Shown: piece by piece, positions 62,499-64,000 of the stretch
How the letters are laid out: each line of letters begins with the position of its first letter
Position numbering within the stretch: the stretch's first letter is position 1
Assembly (NCBI GenBank): GCA_019787685.1
Contig: JAHNUO010000001.1
Location: forward strand, 2,604,001 to 2,668,000
Direction: 5' to 3'
DNA from: Chiua virens
Taxonomy: Eukaryota; Basidiomycota; Agaricomycetes; Boletales; Boletaceae
DNA: 64,000 bases
Notes under the pieces: generated by a model
Databases searched by the model: none
Told to the model about the DNA's origin: nothing
Seen by the model: the letters and a program-made list of their open reading frames with translations, nothing else
Program-made: the position numbers and the translations under genes

Positions 62499-63244
62499 AT
62501 GACGTCCTTTATTCTCCATACCAGTTTCAGGCCATGCGTCTGGCAACCAGCCACATTCTTCCAGTCGTCCGTTGCCCGAGCATTTGCACCGTCGAAACGA
62601 CTCGGACGTGTTGTCCATCAGGCGAGCGCGCCGCGGATAGCCACGCTACGACGGACACAACGCAGTCTACCTCTGCTCATAATCACGACTGGTGTTGCCG
62701 GTGCCGCACTCGGGATTTCATCCTTGAAAATCTCGTCCGCACTTCACTGTGATGGCAAGTGCAGTATAAGCATGCATAATCCGTTCCTCCTGACTGTCTT
62801 ATCTTCTAGACGCGCCGCCTCCCTCCAAAGCGCTCCCATCTCCTCCGAAATCGTCTGTCAATGTGTACGAACTGACGTTCGGCACCGTTTGTGGCCTCTC
62901 CGCAGGCGTATTTGTTAAGAAGAGCGCATACCTGGTCGCCTACTTCCTCGGCGGGCTGTTTGTCATTCTGCAAGTAGGTTCCATCCACTCACATACACCA
63001 TCAGACCCACTGAACAATTGTACCTCATCCCCAGTGGCTCGGTTCCGTCGACCTCGTCAAGGTAGACTGGGCTCGGATGGCATCTCGATTCGAGAACTTG
63101 TGCTACACGACGGATGCAGTTGGGCACAGGAAACCACCGACTGTCGCGTCGATATGGAAGTGGATCGTGGATTTCCTGACGGCTGATTTTCAACCCAGAG
63201 CGTCATTTATAGCAGGGTTTGCATTGGGACTTAGGGTCGGTTGA
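62499..63244 (+). CDS. FUN14: FUN14-family mitochondrial protein, copy 3 (intact, 209 residues)
   Basis: Exons 62499-62754, 62810-62973 and 63035-63244 total 630 coding bases in one frame. The N-terminus MTSFILHTSFRPCVWQPATF, then SKRLGRVVHQASAPRIATLRR, is Arg-rich and acid-free. A hydrophobic segment (LLIITTGVAGAALGISSL) follows. The FUN14 domain reads ELTFGTVCGLSAGVFVKKSA, YLVAYFLGGLFVILQ, WLGSVDLVKVDWARM, and a final helix near ADFQPRASFIAGFALGLRVG. The first intron is GC-AG (GCAAGT at 62755). Known biology: FUN14/FUNDC1 proteins are outer-mitochondrial-membrane proteins, and the mammalian one is a mitophagy receptor. No W/YxxI/L LIR motif is obvious in the short N-terminus, so a mitophagy role here is not supported. 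Confidence 0.85.
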
Positions 63245-64000
63245 AAGACTTGTGTCATTGAATGCGATGTTGGGACTCGATGTCCTAACACTGCTGCTTT
63301 TGGAACGCGGAAGGCGAAGACTACTAGTACGTGAATGGACTATAATACATTATTGTCGGCTTTTTTGCCACTGTTTATTCTATCCTGCGCTTCCCGTGTT
63401 TCGCTTTCCGTTTTTCGTCAGCCCACCTCTGATTCTTCCCGCCGCCGCTTGAGATCCACTCCGATACCTGCTCGAACACCCATGCAACATCCTCGACATA
63501 TTGCATTAAGCGCGCATGCTTCGAGTGAGACGGAGAGATATAGAGCGATAACCAAATTATCGCGACTACGATCAAGATCATGCCATTTGATCCCGCGCGG
63601 CAAATCCTTGACCAGTCTGCTGTGGATGGACTGTGCCTCGTGAAAGGCTCGGAATCAATTTGCACCCTCCAAGAGGGTTGGATGGACGACCACCAATATC
63701 GAAACTCGCGGAAAAATTGGGCCGAGTCGAAGATCGGGAGAACTTTATGCGACAAGGGGCGGTGGTTACGCATCCATGTCGAAAAATATTCGGGTCGGTA
63801 TTTGAGTGTCAATTTGTATTCCTCGGCCTAGGGGATCCATTAATCGCAAGAAGAATGTACGCTGAAAGTGCTCACCCGTCCGTCTGGGTCCGGAAAGCCT
63901 AATTTTTCCTGGATCTCTACCCACCGTTTCACAACCGTCTGAACGCCGTCAATCAATGGAACACGCTGAACATAACGGATTACGGCTGAGAACCACGGTG
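63245..64000. other. Window end without a supported gene
   Basis: 756 bp. Overlapping open frames occur on both strands (for example 63375-63812 on the minus and 63633-63902 on the plus) with ordinary composition but no family motif that I recognise. A gene running out of the window is possible. Confidence 0.4.

Noticed and set aside
63375..63902. Overlapping frames on both strands at the window end
   Set aside because: No recognisable domain, conflicting frames, and no clear splice joins, so not called as genes.

Overview
The window is nuclear DNA from a filamentous basidiomycete, most likely an Agaricomycete. Genes are packed on both strands. They are cut by many short introns (about 45-70 nt) with GT-AG ends and CTRAY-like branch sites, and the conserved proteins are fungal (Sso-type syntaxin, Sec66, Dad4, Cho1, Pis1, a DASH subunit, fungal F-box proteins). 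I see no bacterial, viral or organellar sequence. All gene models below are hand-spliced from the raw sequence, using reading frame, splice signals and remembered protein-family motifs. No search or alignment program was run.

Layout. 0-15 kb: 5' part of a cytosolic Hsp70 gene with a heat-shock-type promoter and a MITE-like element just upstream; PP2A B56 regulatory subunit; a proline-rich orphan; citrate synthase; Sec66; a USP7/Ubp15-type deubiquitinase. 15.6-21.4 kb: one 1805-residue Ser/Pro-rich protein of unknown function. 21.7-24.6 kb: DNA primase large subunit and phosphatidylserine synthase. 25.2-31.8 kb: an accessory island of three F-box/cysteine-motif paralogues. Two of them form a roughly 2-kb-arm inverted duplication and each carries a disabling change; the third looks intact. 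32.2-40.3 kb: phosphatidylinositol synthase, plasma-membrane syntaxin, a mitochondrial-type AAA ATPase, and Nse1 of the SMC5/6 complex. 40.5-50.5 kb: asparagine synthetase, a DH-type RhoGEF, a METTL21-like methyltransferase, a tiny AN1 zinc-finger protein, and aspartate aminotransferase. 50.8-64 kb: a PPP4R1-like HEAT protein, two four-helix membrane proteins flanking the kinetochore gene DAD4, a voltage-gated proton channel, and a FUN14 family cluster with two genes and a relic.

Themes. Many neighbours are head-to-head with short shared promoters (as little as 90 bp). The two fungal CDP-diacylglycerol-consuming phospholipid synthases (Cho1 and Pis1) lie on either side of the F-box island. 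Aspartate aminotransferase and asparagine synthetase, consecutive steps to asparagine, lie within 10 kb, and both show apparent single-base frame disruptions. These are either assembly errors or real lesions. The most unusual content is the F-box inverted duplication, the FUN14 cluster with shared GC-AG introns, the proton channel, and several short multi-exon genes that simple ORF calling would miss (AN1 protein, Dad4).
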